Assembly: GCA_018064475.1 (NCBI GenBank)
Contig: JAGHVD010000050.1
Coordinates: 1 to 43,667, forward strand
Source: Candidatus Scatonaster coprocaballi
Lineage (GTDB): Bacteria > Bacillota > Clostridia > Saccharofermentanales > Saccharofermentanaceae
DNA length: 43,667 bases
Direction of reading: 5' to 3'
Shown here: positions 1 to 9,434 of the stretch, one piece after another
Position numbering within the stretch: position 1 is the stretch's first letter
Layout: every line of letters begins with the position of its first letter
The notes under the pieces: generated by a model
Told to the model about the DNA's origin: nothing
The model's input: only the letters and a program-made list of their open reading frames with translations
The model's database searches: none
Position numbers and translations under genes: made by a program

Positions 1-1
1 G

Positions 2-1162
2 GATTGCACAGAAGAAGAGTATAAGAACTTCTATCATACTGTGTTCCACGATATGAAGGATCCGCTTTTCTGGATCCACCTCAATATGGATTATCCGTTC
101 AATCTTCAGGGTATTCTCTATTTCCCAAAGACCAATAACGTGTATGAGAATCTCGAAGGACGTATCAAGATCTATAATCACCAGGTTTTCGTTGCAGATA
201 ACATCGAGGAAGTCATTCCGGAGTTCCTGTTCCTGCTTCGTGGTTGCCTGGACTGCACTGACCTTCCGCTGAACGTTTCTCGTTCGGCGCTCCAGCAGGA
301 TGAGTACGTGAAGAAGTTGAGTTCTCACATCATTCGTAAGGTTTCCGATAAACTGAATGAGGTCTTCAAGAACGATCGTGAAGGTTTCCAGGGTTACTGG
401 AATGATATCAGCGTATTCGTGAAGTACGGCATGATGAGAGACGATAAGTTCTATGAGAAGGTCAAGGACATCTGCCTCTTTAAGACAGTAGATGGTGAAT
501 TCTTCACATTGACCGAGCTTACCAAGGATAAGGAGAAGGATACAGTTCGTTATACCAAGGCACCGGACCAGCAGGCGGCGTACATCTCCATGGCGAAGGA
601 GAAGGGCTTCGATGTGGTCGTTCTGAATGAGGAATTGGATAATAACTTCATCTCTTTCTTGGAGTACAAGCAGCATGACGTGAAGTTCAAGCGTGTGGAT
701 GCTGAGTTGGAAGGCGAATCTGCTTCCGAAGATGAGTCCAAAGCACTGAGCGACCTGTTCAAGGCTGCAACCGGTGAGGAAAAGTTGGAGGTTTCCGCTG
801 TGGCACTTGGTGCAGAGCAGCTTCCTGCGTTCATCCGTGAGACCGAGGAAGCCCGTCGTATGGTCGAGATGAGAAAGCAGTTCGAATCCATGCGTACCGG
901 TAAGGAAGATGACCCGTATAAGGATCTGGACAGCATGTTCCCAATCAAGATGGACTTGGTGCTCAACACCGATCACCCGCTCGTACTGAGACTTCGCGGA
1001 ATGTCCGGTGTGGCCAATGATCAGGAGAAACTCAATGCGCTTTGCCAGCACCTCTACGACCAGGCTAAACTGGCACATGGTTCTCTGGATGCAGAAGGCT
1101 TGAAGCGATTCCTGAAGTTTAATAGTGAGATGCTGACTGAAGCTGCGGAGCAGATCAAGTAA
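2..1162 (+). CDS. htpG: Molecular chaperone HtpG (Hsp90), 3' part of gene
   Basis: The reading frame is already open at base 2, so the gene begins outside the window and lacks its N-terminal ATPase domain here. The visible 386 codons cover the middle domain and the C-terminal dimerisation domain. The opening stretch (EEYKNFYHTVFHDMKDPL), the DLPLNVSRSALQ segment that carries the conserved arginine region contacting ATP, and the later dimerisation segment (DLVLNTDHPLV) match bacterial HtpG as I remember it. HtpG is a cytosolic ATP-dependent chaperone. Codon choice is strongly biased, as in purL, which suggests high expression. No clear terminator follows; a 123-base gap leads to purL. Confidence 0.95.
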   Translation, partial: DCTEEEYKNFYHTVFHDMKDPLFWIHLNMDYPFNLQGILYFPKTNNVYENLEGRIKIYNHQVFVADNIEEVIPEFLFLLRGCLDCTDLPLNVSRSALQQDEYVKKLSSHIIRKVSDKLNEVFKNDREGFQGYWNDISVFVKYGMMRDDKFYEKVKDICLFKTVDGEFFTLTELTKDKEKDTVRYTKAPDQQAAYISMAKEKGFDVVVLNEELDNNFISFLEYKQHDVKFKRVDAELEGESASEDESKALSDLFKAATGEEKLEVSAVALGAEQLPAFIRETEEARRMVEMRKQFESMRTGKEDDPYKDLDSMFPIKMDLVLNTDHPLVLRLRGMSGVANDQEKLNALCQHLYDQAKLAHGSLDAEGLKRFLKFNSEMLTEAAEQIK

Positions 1163-1243
1163 GCATTTGACGCAGGCTCTGAAGTTTTGGAGCATGAAAA
1201 TTTGTAAACCACACATACAACGTGCAGTAAGAAGCCGTTTTTG

Positions 1244-1252
1244 TGTTAGGAT
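1244..1252 (+). promoter_or_regulatory. Possible extended -10 promoter for purL
   Basis: TGTTAGGAT lies about 34 bases upstream of the purL start and fits the extended -10 form TGn-TAnnnT seen at several other gene starts here. No convincing -35 is visible at the usual spacing. I see no purine riboswitch or PurR-type box in this short gap. Confidence 0.4.
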
Positions 1253-1285
1253 AGATGAGGATACATCATTATTGGAGGATTTGTT

Positions 1286-4200
1286 ATGAGTAATGCAGTT
1301 CGAAGAATTTATTCGGAGAAGAAGAAAGATTTCGCAGTCGAAGCTGCCGGAATTCTGAAGGATGTGAAGTCTGATGTGGGCGTGAAGACCATTGAACGTG
1401 TCAGAATCTTCCACCGCTATGATGTGTCCGGTTTAACGGATGAGGAGTATGAACTGGCGAAGAACGTCGTGTTCTCTGAGCCACCGGTCGATGATGTCTA
1501 CGATGAGACCATTGATGTGGCGGATGCGGCATATATCCTTGCCATTGAGTCTTTGCCGGGTCAGTACGACCAGCGTGCAGACTCTGCGGCGCAGTGCTGT
1601 CAGATCCTGACACAGAAGGAGAAGCCGTTGGTACGTGTTGCACGTGTCATCGTGTTCTACGGAAGTGTAGCGGAAGATCAGAAGAAGGCGATTGCCAAGT
1701 ATCTGATCAACCCGGTTGAAGCACGTGAAGCTTCGATGTCGAAGCCGGAATCCTTGGAAGAAGTATTCGATGTGCCGACATCTGTTCCGACCATCGAAGG
1801 TTTTACAACGAAGTCGAAGGAAGAGCTGGCTGCCCTTCGTAAGGAGTGGGGTCTTGCGATGTCCGATGCGGATGTGCTCTTCACCCAGGAGTTCTTCCAG
1901 TCCATCAAGCGTGATCCGACCATGACAGAGATCCGCGTGTTGGATACCTATTGGTCCGACCACTGCCGTCATACCACTTTCTTGACCGAACTGACTGACG
2001 TCAAGATCGACGGCGGCAGTGCTTTTGCCGAGGAATTAAAAGGAATCTACGCAGATTACCTCTCTACACGTGAAGAAGTGTACGGTGAGCGTATCAGCAA
2101 GAAGCCGGTCTGCCTGATGGATGTGGCGACCATGGCAATGAGAAAGTTGAAGAAAGATGGTAAGCTCCAGGATCTGGACGAATCCGAAGAGATCAATGCT
2201 TGCTCCATCAAGATTCAGATCGATGTAGATGGCAAGAAAGAAGATTACGTGCTCATGTTCAAGAATGAGACACATAACCACCCGACTGAGATCGAGCCGT
2301 TCGGTGGTGCTGCGACCTGCTTGGGTGGTGCGATCCGTGACCCGCTCTCCGGCCGTTCCTATGTATATCAGGCCATGCGTGTGACGGGTGCCGGTGACCC
2401 GACCGTTCCGGTCAGCATGACGCTGGAAGGTAAGCTTTCCCAGAAGAAACTGGTTCGTACAGCGGCTGCAGGTTATAGCTCTTACGGTAACCAGATCGGC
2501 CTTTGCACCGGTCATGTCGATGAGATCTATCATCCGGGTTATGTTGCAAAGAGAATGGAGATCGGTGCAGTAGTAGGTGCTGCGCCGGCTGAGAATATTG
2601 TACGTGTTCGTCCGAGACCGGGTGACATTATTGTTCTCCTCGGTGGTCGTACAGGTCGTGACGGTATCGGTGGTGCAACCGGTTCCTCTAAGGCACACGA
2701 TGAGAAGTCCGTATTGACCTGCGGTTCTGAGGTTCAGAAGGGTAATGCACCGACAGAGAGAAAGATTCAGAGAATGTTCCGTATTCCGGAAGTCAGCAAG
2801 ATGATCCTTCGTTGTAATGACTTCGGTGCAGGCGGTGTATCCGTTGCAATCGGTGAGTTGGCAGACGGCTTGACCATTGACCTTGATAAGGTTCCGAAGA
2901 AGTACGAAGGTCTGGACGGTACAGAAATCGCGATTTCTGAGTCTCAGGAGAGAATGGCTGTTGTCATTGATCCGAAGGACGAGAAAGCATTTATGGACTA
3001 TGCTGCAAAAGAGAACCTTGAGACAACGGTTGTTGCAGTAGTAACCGAAGAGCCGGTTATGAAGATGACATGGAAGGGCAACACCATTGTTGAGTTGCCG
3101 AGAGCTTTCATTGATACGAACGGTGCTTCTTCCTATGCAACCGCTGAGGTGACCGAGCCTGATTTCAATAACGGAATCATCGATCAGCCGACAGAAAGCT
3201 TTGTTGCTGGTGATTTTGCCGCATCTTTGAAGGGCACACTTTCTTCCTTGGATGGTTGCTCCCGTAAGGGTCTGGTTTCTCGCTTCGACGGTACGATCGG
3301 TGCCGGTACGGTGCTGATGCCGTTTGGTGGTCGTTATCAGTTGTCTCCGGAAGAAGGTATGGCTTGTAAGATCCCGGTTGAGGAAGGAAAGACCAATGCA
3401 GTTTCTGTTATGGCTTACGGCTTCGACCCATATTTCTCTGCATGGAGCCCGTTCCACGGTGCATATCACGCGGTTACTGAGTCTCTTCTGAGACTGGCCT
3501 GCATGGGTTGTGATCCATTTACTGCAAGACTGACATTCCAGGAGTATTTCGAGCGTATGGCTGGGGAGAAGTCCTGGGGTAAGCCGTTGTCTGCGTTACT
3601 GGGTGCTTATCAGGCACAGCTTGATTTCGGTACCGCATCCATTGGTGGTAAGGACAGTATGTCCGGTTCCTTCAATGAATTGCATGTTCCGCCGACGCTG
3701 GTTTCCTTCGCTGTGGGTATGACAACTACGGATAAGGTTGTTTCTTCTACACTTTCTCAGGTTGCGAAGAAACTCTATGCGATCCGCATCAAGCGTGATG
3801 CGAATGGTCGTTATGTGAAGGATCATGCAATCCGCGTGATGAAGTGCATCACACAGATTCAGGACCGCGGACAGCTCCTGGCTGCCGGTGTAGTTCGCTC
3901 TGCCGGTATTGCAGCACGTGTAGCGCAGATGTGCATGGGTAATAAGCTCGGCTTCGCATTTGCAGACAGCTATTCTCTGGAAGAACTCTTCTCCCATTCC
4001 TTTGGAACCGTGCTCCTTTGCGTAAGTGATAATAATGCAGTAGATAAGATCGAGCAGGTTGGCGGTAAGCTTCTCGGTGTAACGACGAACGACCAGATGC
4101 TGACCTATGGTAATCAGTCCATCTCTATGGATGATGCCATCAATGCTTTCGTATCTAAGCTTGAGCCGATCTTCCCGACGATCGTAGATCAGGGTAAGGC

Positions 4201-5068
4201 TGTCTCCTATGAGAAGGGTGAAGTTGCAAAGAATGCCATCACTGCGCCGATGATCCTGACCGGTGCAAAGCCGAAGGTATTCATTCCGGTATTCCCGGGT
4301 ACGAACTGTGAATATGATTCTGCTTTCGCATTCTCTCGTGCCGGTGCTGAACCAGATGTTATGGTCATTCGTAACCGTAACTCTCAGGAGATTACGGATT
4401 CCTTCGCGGAAATGAGCGAGCGAATCAAGAAAGCAAACATGATCATGATTCCTGGTGGTTTCTCCGCAGGTGACGAACCGGAAGGTTCCGGTAAATTCAT
4501 CGCAGCGGCTTTCCGTAATGCAGCAGTCACAGAGTCTGTCCGTGACTTACTCTTCAACCGTGATGGTCTGATGCTCGGTATCTGTAACGGATTCCAGGCA
4601 TTGATGAAACTTGGCCTTCTCCCATACGGTGATATTCTCCCGCTTGAGCATGATGGCCCGACGCTGACATTCAATAACATCGGCCGCCACCAGTCTGCTT
4701 ATGTTTCGACAAAGATCGTATCGAATAACTCTCCGTGGTTGTCTTTCACGAATGAAGGCGATGTACATGAGATTGCGATCTCACACGGTGAAGGTCGTTT
4801 CTGCGCTTCCGAAGAACTTCTCAAGGAGCTCTTTGCGAAGGGTCAGGTTGCTACACAGTATGTAGATGATCAGGGTGTTCCTTCCATGGATACCGCATTC
4901 AACCCGAATGGTTCTATGTGTGCGATTGAAGGTATCATCAGCCCGAACGGTCGTATCCTTGGTAAGATGGGTCACAGTGAGCGTATGGGCAACGGTGTTG
5001 CGAAGAATATTCCTGGTGCGAAAGACCAGAAGATCTTCGAAGCTGGCGTAAGGTATTTCATTGGATGA
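1286..5068 (+). CDS. purL: Phosphoribosylformylglycinamidine synthase, single-chain
   Basis: Catalyses the fourth step of purine synthesis, FGAR plus glutamine and ATP to FGAM, in the cytosol. At 1260 residues it is the fused large form, not the PurS/PurQ/PurL-small set of Bacillus. In order: an N-terminal PurS-like part; the SDHCRHTTF motif near residue 225; the first AIR-synthase-like half with NETHNHPTEIEPFGG near 327; the second half with GGKDSMSG near 787; and from about 995 a class I glutaminase domain with the nucleophile Cys1100 in GICNGFQ, and SHGEGRF and GHSER further on. The ATG is preceded by GGAGG. It overlaps rsmA by ATGA, so the two are probably translationally coupled. Confidence 0.97.
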   Translation: MSNAVRRIYSEKKKDFAVEAAGILKDVKSDVGVKTIERVRIFHRYDVSGLTDEEYELAKNVVFSEPPVDDVYDETIDVADAAYILAIESLPGQYDQRADSAAQCCQILTQKEKPLVRVARVIVFYGSVAEDQKKAIAKYLINPVEAREASMSKPESLEEVFDVPTSVPTIEGFTTKSKEELAALRKEWGLAMSDADVLFTQEFFQSIKRDPTMTEIRVLDTYWSDHCRHTTFLTELTDVKIDGGSAFAEELKGIYADYLSTREEVYGERISKKPVCLMDVATMAMRKLKKDGKLQDLDESEEINACSIKIQIDVDGKKEDYVLMFKNETHNHPTEIEPFGGAATCLGGAIRDPLSGRSYVYQAMRVTGAGDPTVPVSMTLEGKLSQKKLVRTAAAGYSSYGNQIGLCTGHVDEIYHPGYVAKRMEIGAVVGAAPAENIVRVRPRPGDIIVLLGGRTGRDGIGGATGSSKAHDEKSVLTCGSEVQKGNAPTERKIQRMFRIPEVSKMILRCNDFGAGGVSVAIGELADGLTIDLDKVPKKYEGLDGTEIAISESQERMAVVIDPKDEKAFMDYAAKENLETTVVAVVTEEPVMKMTWKGNTIVELPRAFIDTNGASSYATAEVTEPDFNNGIIDQPTESFVAGDFAASLKGTLSSLDGCSRKGLVSRFDGTIGAGTVLMPFGGRYQLSPEEGMACKIPVEEGKTNAVSVMAYGFDPYFSAWSPFHGAYHAVTESLLRLACMGCDPFTARLTFQEYFERMAGEKSWGKPLSALLGAYQAQLDFGTASIGGKDSMSGSFNELHVPPTLVSFAVGMTTTDKVVSSTLSQVAKKLYAIRIKRDANGRYVKDHAIRVMKCITQIQDRGQLLAAGVVRSAGIAARVAQMCMGNKLGFAFADSYSLEELFSHSFGTVLLCVSDNNAVDKIEQVGGKLLGVTTNDQMLTYGNQSISMDDAINAFVSKLEPIFPTIVDQGKAVSYEKGEVAKNAITAPMILTGAKPKVFIPVFPGTNCEYDSAFAFSRAGAEPDVMVIRNRNSQEITDSFAEMSERIKKANMIMIPGGFSAGDEPEGSGKFIAAAFRNAAVTESVRDLLFNRDGLMLGICNGFQALMKLGLLPYGDILPLEHDGPTLTFNNIGRHQSAYVSTKIVSNNSPWLSFTNEGDVHEIAISHGEGRFCASEELLKELFAKGQVATQYVDDQGVPSMDTAFNPNGSMCAIEGIISPNGRILGKMGHSERMGNGVAKNIPGAKDQKIFEAGVRYFIG

Positions 5069-5931
5069 GTAAGCAGGAAGTTCTGACCATACTAGAGAAT
5101 TATGGTCTTTCGGCCACAAGAAGTCTTGGGCAGAATTTTCTGTGTAATGATGCCGTGATCGACGAGATTCTTGACCTTGCGAAGATTACGAAATCGAAGC
5201 AGGTCTTGGAGATCGGTCCTGGCATTGGTGCACTATCTGAGAAGGCCGCGTCTTCTGCAGCCGCATATACGGCCGTGGAGATCGACCAGACTTTCACAAC
5301 ACGTCTTCATAATCTACTCGATCCATTGGGTGGAGAGGTAATTTTTCAGGATTATCTGAAGTGGGATGCTGACTCCCTATCTGGCGAGAAGCGTAATCCT
5401 GACGTGATCCTCTCGAATTTACCGTATTATGTCATGACGCCGATCATGGTGAAGCTGATGCAGGATTTTCCTTTGTGTCCGAAGATGGTGTTTATGGTGG
5501 AAGAAGAAGCGTGTGATCGAATTTTCGCAATGCCTGGTTCGAAGCAATATGGTCCGCTTGCAATCTTGACGGATCTGTTCGGACGCAAAGAGAAGTGTTT
5601 CAACGTAGATGGTGGAAGTTTCTATCCTGCACCGAATACGACCTCATCTGTGATTCGTATCGAGCGAAGTCTTTCGAATGAGGATGGGCAAAGTAATCCA
5701 CATGTGTCTTGTTTCCGGGATGCGGAGTGGTTCTCCATGGTGACAGGTGCTTTTGCCTTACGTAGAAAAACTTTGGTGAATAGTCTCTCTTCAGGAGGGA
5801 AGTATAGTAAAAATCAGATTCTTTCTGCTTTGTCTGAGATGGGACAGCGTGAAACCGTTCGTAGTGAAGATCTTCTTCCTACGGATTTTGTGGTGCTCTA
5901 TCAGATCCTTCGCGGAAGAAAGGGTGAGTGA
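5065..5931 (+). CDS. rsmA: 16S rRNA dimethyladenosine transferase
   Basis: RsmA/KsgA uses S-adenosylmethionine to dimethylate two adjacent adenosines near the 3' end of 16S rRNA during 30S maturation. The 288-residue length is typical. Visible motifs are SLGQNFL near residue 20, the SAM-binding EIGPGIGALS near 50, a VEID acidic pair, the catalytic SNLPYY near 118, and the C-terminal FYPAPNTTSSVIR stretch. The ATG overlaps the purL stop (ATGA), and zapA follows after 5 bases, so it is embedded in the purL run. Linkage to purL is unusual in my memory of Firmicutes, where ksgA is more often beside rnmV or ispE. Confidence 0.96.
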   Translation: MSKQEVLTILENYGLSATRSLGQNFLCNDAVIDEILDLAKITKSKQVLEIGPGIGALSEKAASSAAAYTAVEIDQTFTTRLHNLLDPLGGEVIFQDYLKWDADSLSGEKRNPDVILSNLPYYVMTPIMVKLMQDFPLCPKMVFMVEEEACDRIFAMPGSKQYGPLAILTDLFGRKEKCFNVDGGSFYPAPNTTSSVIRIERSLSNEDGQSNPHVSCFRDAEWFSMVTGAFALRRKTLVNSLSSGGKYSKNQILSALSEMGQRETVRSEDLLPTDFVVLYQILRGRKGE

Positions 5932-5936
5932 ATTGT

Positions 5937-6413
5937 ATGGCTTATGAGCGGTTATCGGATTCTCTGTTCGAGAAGTATTCTTCCGGTAAAGAGAAAACTA
6001 AGTCAAAGTCGAAAAAGAGTAAGAAGGCCGACCAGCCTGTACTTGCTGAGTATAGCCAGATCAAGAAAGATCCGCAGACTCCTTCGAAAAGGAAGAAGAA
6101 GTCGGATGAAGAGTATCCTCAGAATGTTTTTGTACGGATTGCCGGCATGACATACCGATTCCGTGTGGATTCAGATGAGGAGAAGGCCAAGACGCTGTAT
6201 TGTGCGAAAGTTGCCAACGATCTGCTATCGGAGACGATGGAAGAGAATCCGATGATTCCGACCAATCAAGCCTTGATCTTAGCTTATATGGAAGCTTGCT
6301 TCCGTTGGCAGACGGTTCTTCATCAGAAAGAAGAAGACAGACCGAAAGAAGCGCCGCTTCTTCCGCTTGAACAGTATTGTAAAGAGAATAACATTCCGAA
6401 GGAGAGGTTATGA
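5937..6413 (+). CDS. zapA: ZapA-like cell division protein with Lys/Ser-rich N-terminus
   Basis: ZapA bundles FtsZ filaments and supports the Z ring. The ZapA part lies at about residues 65-125, with VFVRIAGMTYRFRVDSDEEK followed by a helix ending in LILAYMEACFRW. About 60 residues of lysine/serine-rich, probably disordered sequence precede it (KTKSKSKKSKK), and a proline-containing tail follows; family members are usually about 85-130 residues. I chose ATG 5937, with AGGGTG ten bases upstream, over GTG 5928, which lies almost on the ribosome site. The stop overlaps the next start (ATGA). The U32 peptidase neighbour commonly follows zapA in Clostridia, which supports the call. Confidence 0.8.
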   Translation: MAYERLSDSLFEKYSSGKEKTKSKSKKSKKADQPVLAEYSQIKKDPQTPSKRKKKSDEEYPQNVFVRIAGMTYRFRVDSDEEKAKTLYCAKVANDLLSETMEENPMIPTNQALILAYMEACFRWQTVLHQKEEDRPKEAPLLPLEQYCKENNIPKERL

Positions 6414-8854
6414 AACGTCCTGAACTTCTTGCCCCAGCGGGCTCAATGAGTATGTTGCGTGCGGCCATTGATGCCGGAGCGGATGCGGTATATCTCGGTT
6501 TGAATCAATATAATGCAAGAATTCATGCTGCGAACTTTACGTTGGCTACACTTCGTGAAGCTTTGGATTATGCCCATCTTCGTAACAGTAAGGTCTATGT
6601 GACACTGAATACACTTCTTGATGATGATGAACTGATGGATGCTGTCGAGCTTGCGCTTCAGGCTTATCAGATGGGGGTAGACGCTTTCTTGGTTCAAGAT
6701 AAGGGGCTTGCTTCCTATCTTGCTATGCATTTCCCACAGATTCCGCTTCATGCCAGTACACAGATGAATGTGTTCTCACTGAATCAGTGTGAGGAAATGA
6801 AGCGATTGAACATGGAACGTGTTGTGTTGCCGCGTGAACTCTCTTTGGATGAGATTCGTGCACGTGCGGAACTGTGGCATGAACAGGATATTGAAGTAGA
6901 AGTCTTTGTTCATGGGGCAATGTGTGTCTGCTATTCTGGACTTTGTCTCTTTAGTGCCATGAACCGTTCCGGATCCCGTTCTGGTAATCGTGGCTCTTGC
7001 GCCCAGCCCTGCCGCCAGACGTATCAGATCGTTGAAGGAAATCGTGAAGCTTCAGTACACGAAGCGCCGCTTATGTCCGGAAAGCTGTTATCACCGAAAG
7101 ACCAGTCTGCGGTGGATTATCTTTCGGATTTGATTGAGGTGGGGGTAGATTCCTTGAAGATCGAAGGCCGTATGCGTGATGAACAGTATTGTACAGCTGT
7201 TGTTTCTGCTTATCGTACGTTGATTGATCGTATCGTTTCAGGTGGTATCTCTGAAGAAGACATGCAACGGCTTCGTAACGATCTTCTCGTTACGTTCAAT
7301 CGTGGCGGTGATTTTACCAGCCAATATATGGCGAATCAGAAATCTCCGGATTTCCTTTCCGGTGAATATGTTGGTAAATACGGCCTTTACTGGGGAGAGA
7401 TTCTCTCTATTAATGCGAAAGCCGGAACCATCTGTATTCGCTCTTGGCAGTCTGATGTGCCACAGAAGGGCGATTTCCTCTCCATTCGCGATAAGGATGA
7501 AGAGGTGGCCAGTTTCCCAATTGGAAAGATCGAAGTCTCACGTAATTCAGCCGTGGTCAAAGGACTCCATCCGGAAGCCATTGCGAAGCTTCACAGTGGA
7601 ATGGCTGTGTATCGCATGAGTAAGAAGATCGAGGTGGCGAAAGAGAATGTTCGTAAGACCCCGATTGAAGGCGTTCTGAGACAGGAGGGGAACGGATTCA
7701 GGTTGGATGTATCGGTCATGAGCGGTGCTTTTGCCGGAGTCAAAGCTTCGGCCTGGGTGGAATCTTCCGACCTTGGTGACGGTGAGCCATTAACTTGGAT
7801 TCGTACGAAGGAACAGATCGAGAAGACCGGTCAGACTCCTTTCCATTTCCGCAAACTTATTCAGGACGGCGAATTCCCGATTCTTCTTCGCATTGCGCAG
7901 ATCAATTCAATGCGAAGAGAGGCAATGTCTTTCCTGGCCGAGGCGATCCTTGATTCACAGACAGAAGGCAGGAACAGTGCTTTTGCCGACGAAGAATATG
8001 AGAATCGTTCTGTGAGTAAGCCGTCGCAGTCGCATATTACGATTGCAGACTATCTGGATATGAATCGTATTACCAGTGGATACGCTTGCGGTGCAGACCT
8101 CTATGTGTTCTCGGTTCTGCAGATCACGAGACCAGGTCGAATTGCGCTGATTGACGAACTTCTGGCTTCCGAGCCTGATGCGCGTGTTGCACTTCGAATG
8201 CCCGGCGCTTACAAGGATAATCTGATCGAACCGATCGCCAAGGCGATTACGCTGATGAAGATGCATGCAGGTTCTCGATTTGTCGGTTGTCTTGGCACAT
8301 GCCAGGACGAGTATACCGTTGGTTTGTTAAGTGGCGCAAATATCTTCAATCACTACACATATCGATATGAATGCGCGCAGGGTCTGTCGTATCTCTTCCT
8401 GTCTTATGAGTTGGGGGATGAACAGATCCTGAAGCTTGCTGAGTCACTCGATGATTCGGAAAAAGCACCCTACATGTCGCTCCATCGTTATGGTCCGGTT
8501 GAATGGATGCAGTCTGAATTCTGCCCACTGGGTCAGAATCAGAAACATTGCAATATGTGCAAAGAGCATCCTGAGGTTTCGCTTGGGGAGAAGGCCGGCG
8601 GCAAAGAAGAGATTCATGAACACAGTCGCGTAGATCTGATTTGTTATCAGGGTGCGTGTCGTTGTGATCTGGTTGGTAATGCGAAGCACCTTGTGTCGGC
8701 TTCTACGGTACAGAGTGTCCTTGCTCGCGGTATTCCGGTTGCTTCCGTCGCTCGCTTTATGAATGAAGACCAGGATGAGCGTCGTGTGATCATTGATTCC
8801 TTCAAAGATTTCGATGATGTGATTGAGGACGAGGAGGAATGGTATGAGTACTGA
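6410..8854 (+). CDS. U32 family peptidase, RlhA-like with C-terminal extension
   Basis: Members of this family (RlhA, TrhP, UbiU/V) are iron-sulfur proteins acting in RNA hydroxylation or quinone hydroxylation rather than proven proteases. The N-terminus PELLAPAGSMSMLRAAIDAG and the signature HGAMCVCYSGLC with RSGNRGSCAQPCR (residues about 168-203) supply the cysteines expected to bind the cluster. The middle resembles the DUF3656 domain of RlhA, the enzyme for 23S rRNA C2501 hydroxylation. At 814 residues it is longer than E. coli RlhA (about 650); the extra C-terminal part carries more cysteines (CPLGQNQKHCNMCKEH near 705). RNA hydroxylation is an inference. It overlaps zapA by ATGA and dut by 11 bases. 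Confidence 0.88.
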   Translation: MKRPELLAPAGSMSMLRAAIDAGADAVYLGLNQYNARIHAANFTLATLREALDYAHLRNSKVYVTLNTLLDDDELMDAVELALQAYQMGVDAFLVQDKGLASYLAMHFPQIPLHASTQMNVFSLNQCEEMKRLNMERVVLPRELSLDEIRARAELWHEQDIEVEVFVHGAMCVCYSGLCLFSAMNRSGSRSGNRGSCAQPCRQTYQIVEGNREASVHEAPLMSGKLLSPKDQSAVDYLSDLIEVGVDSLKIEGRMRDEQYCTAVVSAYRTLIDRIVSGGISEEDMQRLRNDLLVTFNRGGDFTSQYMANQKSPDFLSGEYVGKYGLYWGEILSINAKAGTICIRSWQSDVPQKGDFLSIRDKDEEVASFPIGKIEVSRNSAVVKGLHPEAIAKLHSGMAVYRMSKKIEVAKENVRKTPIEGVLRQEGNGFRLDVSVMSGAFAGVKASAWVESSDLGDGEPLTWIRTKEQIEKTGQTPFHFRKLIQDGEFPILLRIAQINSMRREAMSFLAEAILDSQTEGRNSAFADEEYENRSVSKPSQSHITIADYLDMNRITSGYACGADLYVFSVLQITRPGRIALIDELLASEPDARVALRMPGAYKDNLIEPIAKAITLMKMHAGSRFVGCLGTCQDEYTVGLLSGANIFNHYTYRYECAQGLSYLFLSYELGDEQILKLAESLDDSEKAPYMSLHRYGPVEWMQSEFCPLGQNQKHCNMCKEHPEVSLGEKAGGKEEIHEHSRVDLICYQGACRCDLVGNAKHLVSASTVQSVLARGIPVASVARFMNEDQDERRVIIDSFKDFDDVIEDEEEWYEY

Positions 8855-9344
8855 GATTTTTGTTGAGAAGATTCACGAGGATGCGGTGCTTCCTTTCTAT
8901 GCGCACGAAGGGGATGCAGGTATGGATCTCTGTAGTATTGACGATTATCGCATTGCCCCTGGTGAGACGATACTGGTTCATACAGGACTTAAGTTTGCTA
9001 TTCCTGTCGGATATGAGGTACAGATTCGTCCAAGAAGTGGCATCTCATTGAAGACACCGCTTCGAATTCCCAATGCTCCTGGGACGATCGATAGTGGTTA
9101 TCGCGGCGAAATCTGCGTAATCATGGAGAATACATCACCGGAGAATTATTCTGATGTTCCTGAATTGACATTGAATGATAAGGGAAATCAGAAGGGACCA
9201 TACGTGATCCATAAGGGTGACCGTATCGCGCAGATGGTTGTTGCAAAGTATGAGAAGACTTCCTTTGTTGCTACTGATTCCGTAGAGGGAATCGGACAGG
9301 ACCGTGAAGGTGGCTTCGGATCTTCTGGCGTTTCAAAGAATTGA
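8844..9344 (+). CDS. dut: dUTP diphosphatase
   Basis: Hydrolyses dUTP to dUMP and pyrophosphate, keeping uracil out of DNA and feeding dTMP synthesis. All five trimeric dUTPase motifs are visible: GDAGMDL (1), RPRSGIS (2), APGTIDSGYRGEI with the catalytic Asp (3), GDRIAQMVV (4) and the glycine-rich GGFGSSG at the C-terminus (5). A loop of roughly 20 residues between motifs 3 and 4 is longer than in E. coli Dut. I chose ATG 8844 because GAGGAGG sits six bases upstream; it overlaps the U32 gene by 11 bases. Last gene of the purL run. Confidence 0.96.
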   Translation: MSTEIFVEKIHEDAVLPFYAHEGDAGMDLCSIDDYRIAPGETILVHTGLKFAIPVGYEVQIRPRSGISLKTPLRIPNAPGTIDSGYRGEICVIMENTSPENYSDVPELTLNDKGNQKGPYVIHKGDRIAQMVVAKYEKTSFVATDSVEGIGQDREGGFGSSGVSKN

Positions 9345-9387
9345 TTCTGCTTGAAACCTGCAGTTTCTAGTCAATCTGTGATGGGAA

Positions 9388-9396
9388 TGGTACAAT
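9388..9396 (+). promoter_or_regulatory. Extended -10 promoter of hydrolase-tsaD-smpB operon
   Basis: TGGTACAAT is a good extended -10 in the 90-base gap after dut, 38 bases before the next ATG. No strong -35 is apparent. It implies that the hydrolase-like gene starts a new transcript. Confidence 0.45.
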
Positions 9397-9434
9397 ATGA
9401 CCATTCTGATAGCTATTTGGTCTAAGGGGAAGTA

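Noticed and set aside
2036-3469. Long minus-strand open frame (477 codons) opposite purL
   Set aside because: It has no recognisable motif or ribosome site, a composition rich in Thr, Cys, Arg and His typical of an antisense shadow, and lies wholly within a conserved gene.
9353-9367. GAAAC/GTTTC hairpin after dut as a terminator
   Set aside because: Only five base pairs and no T-run.
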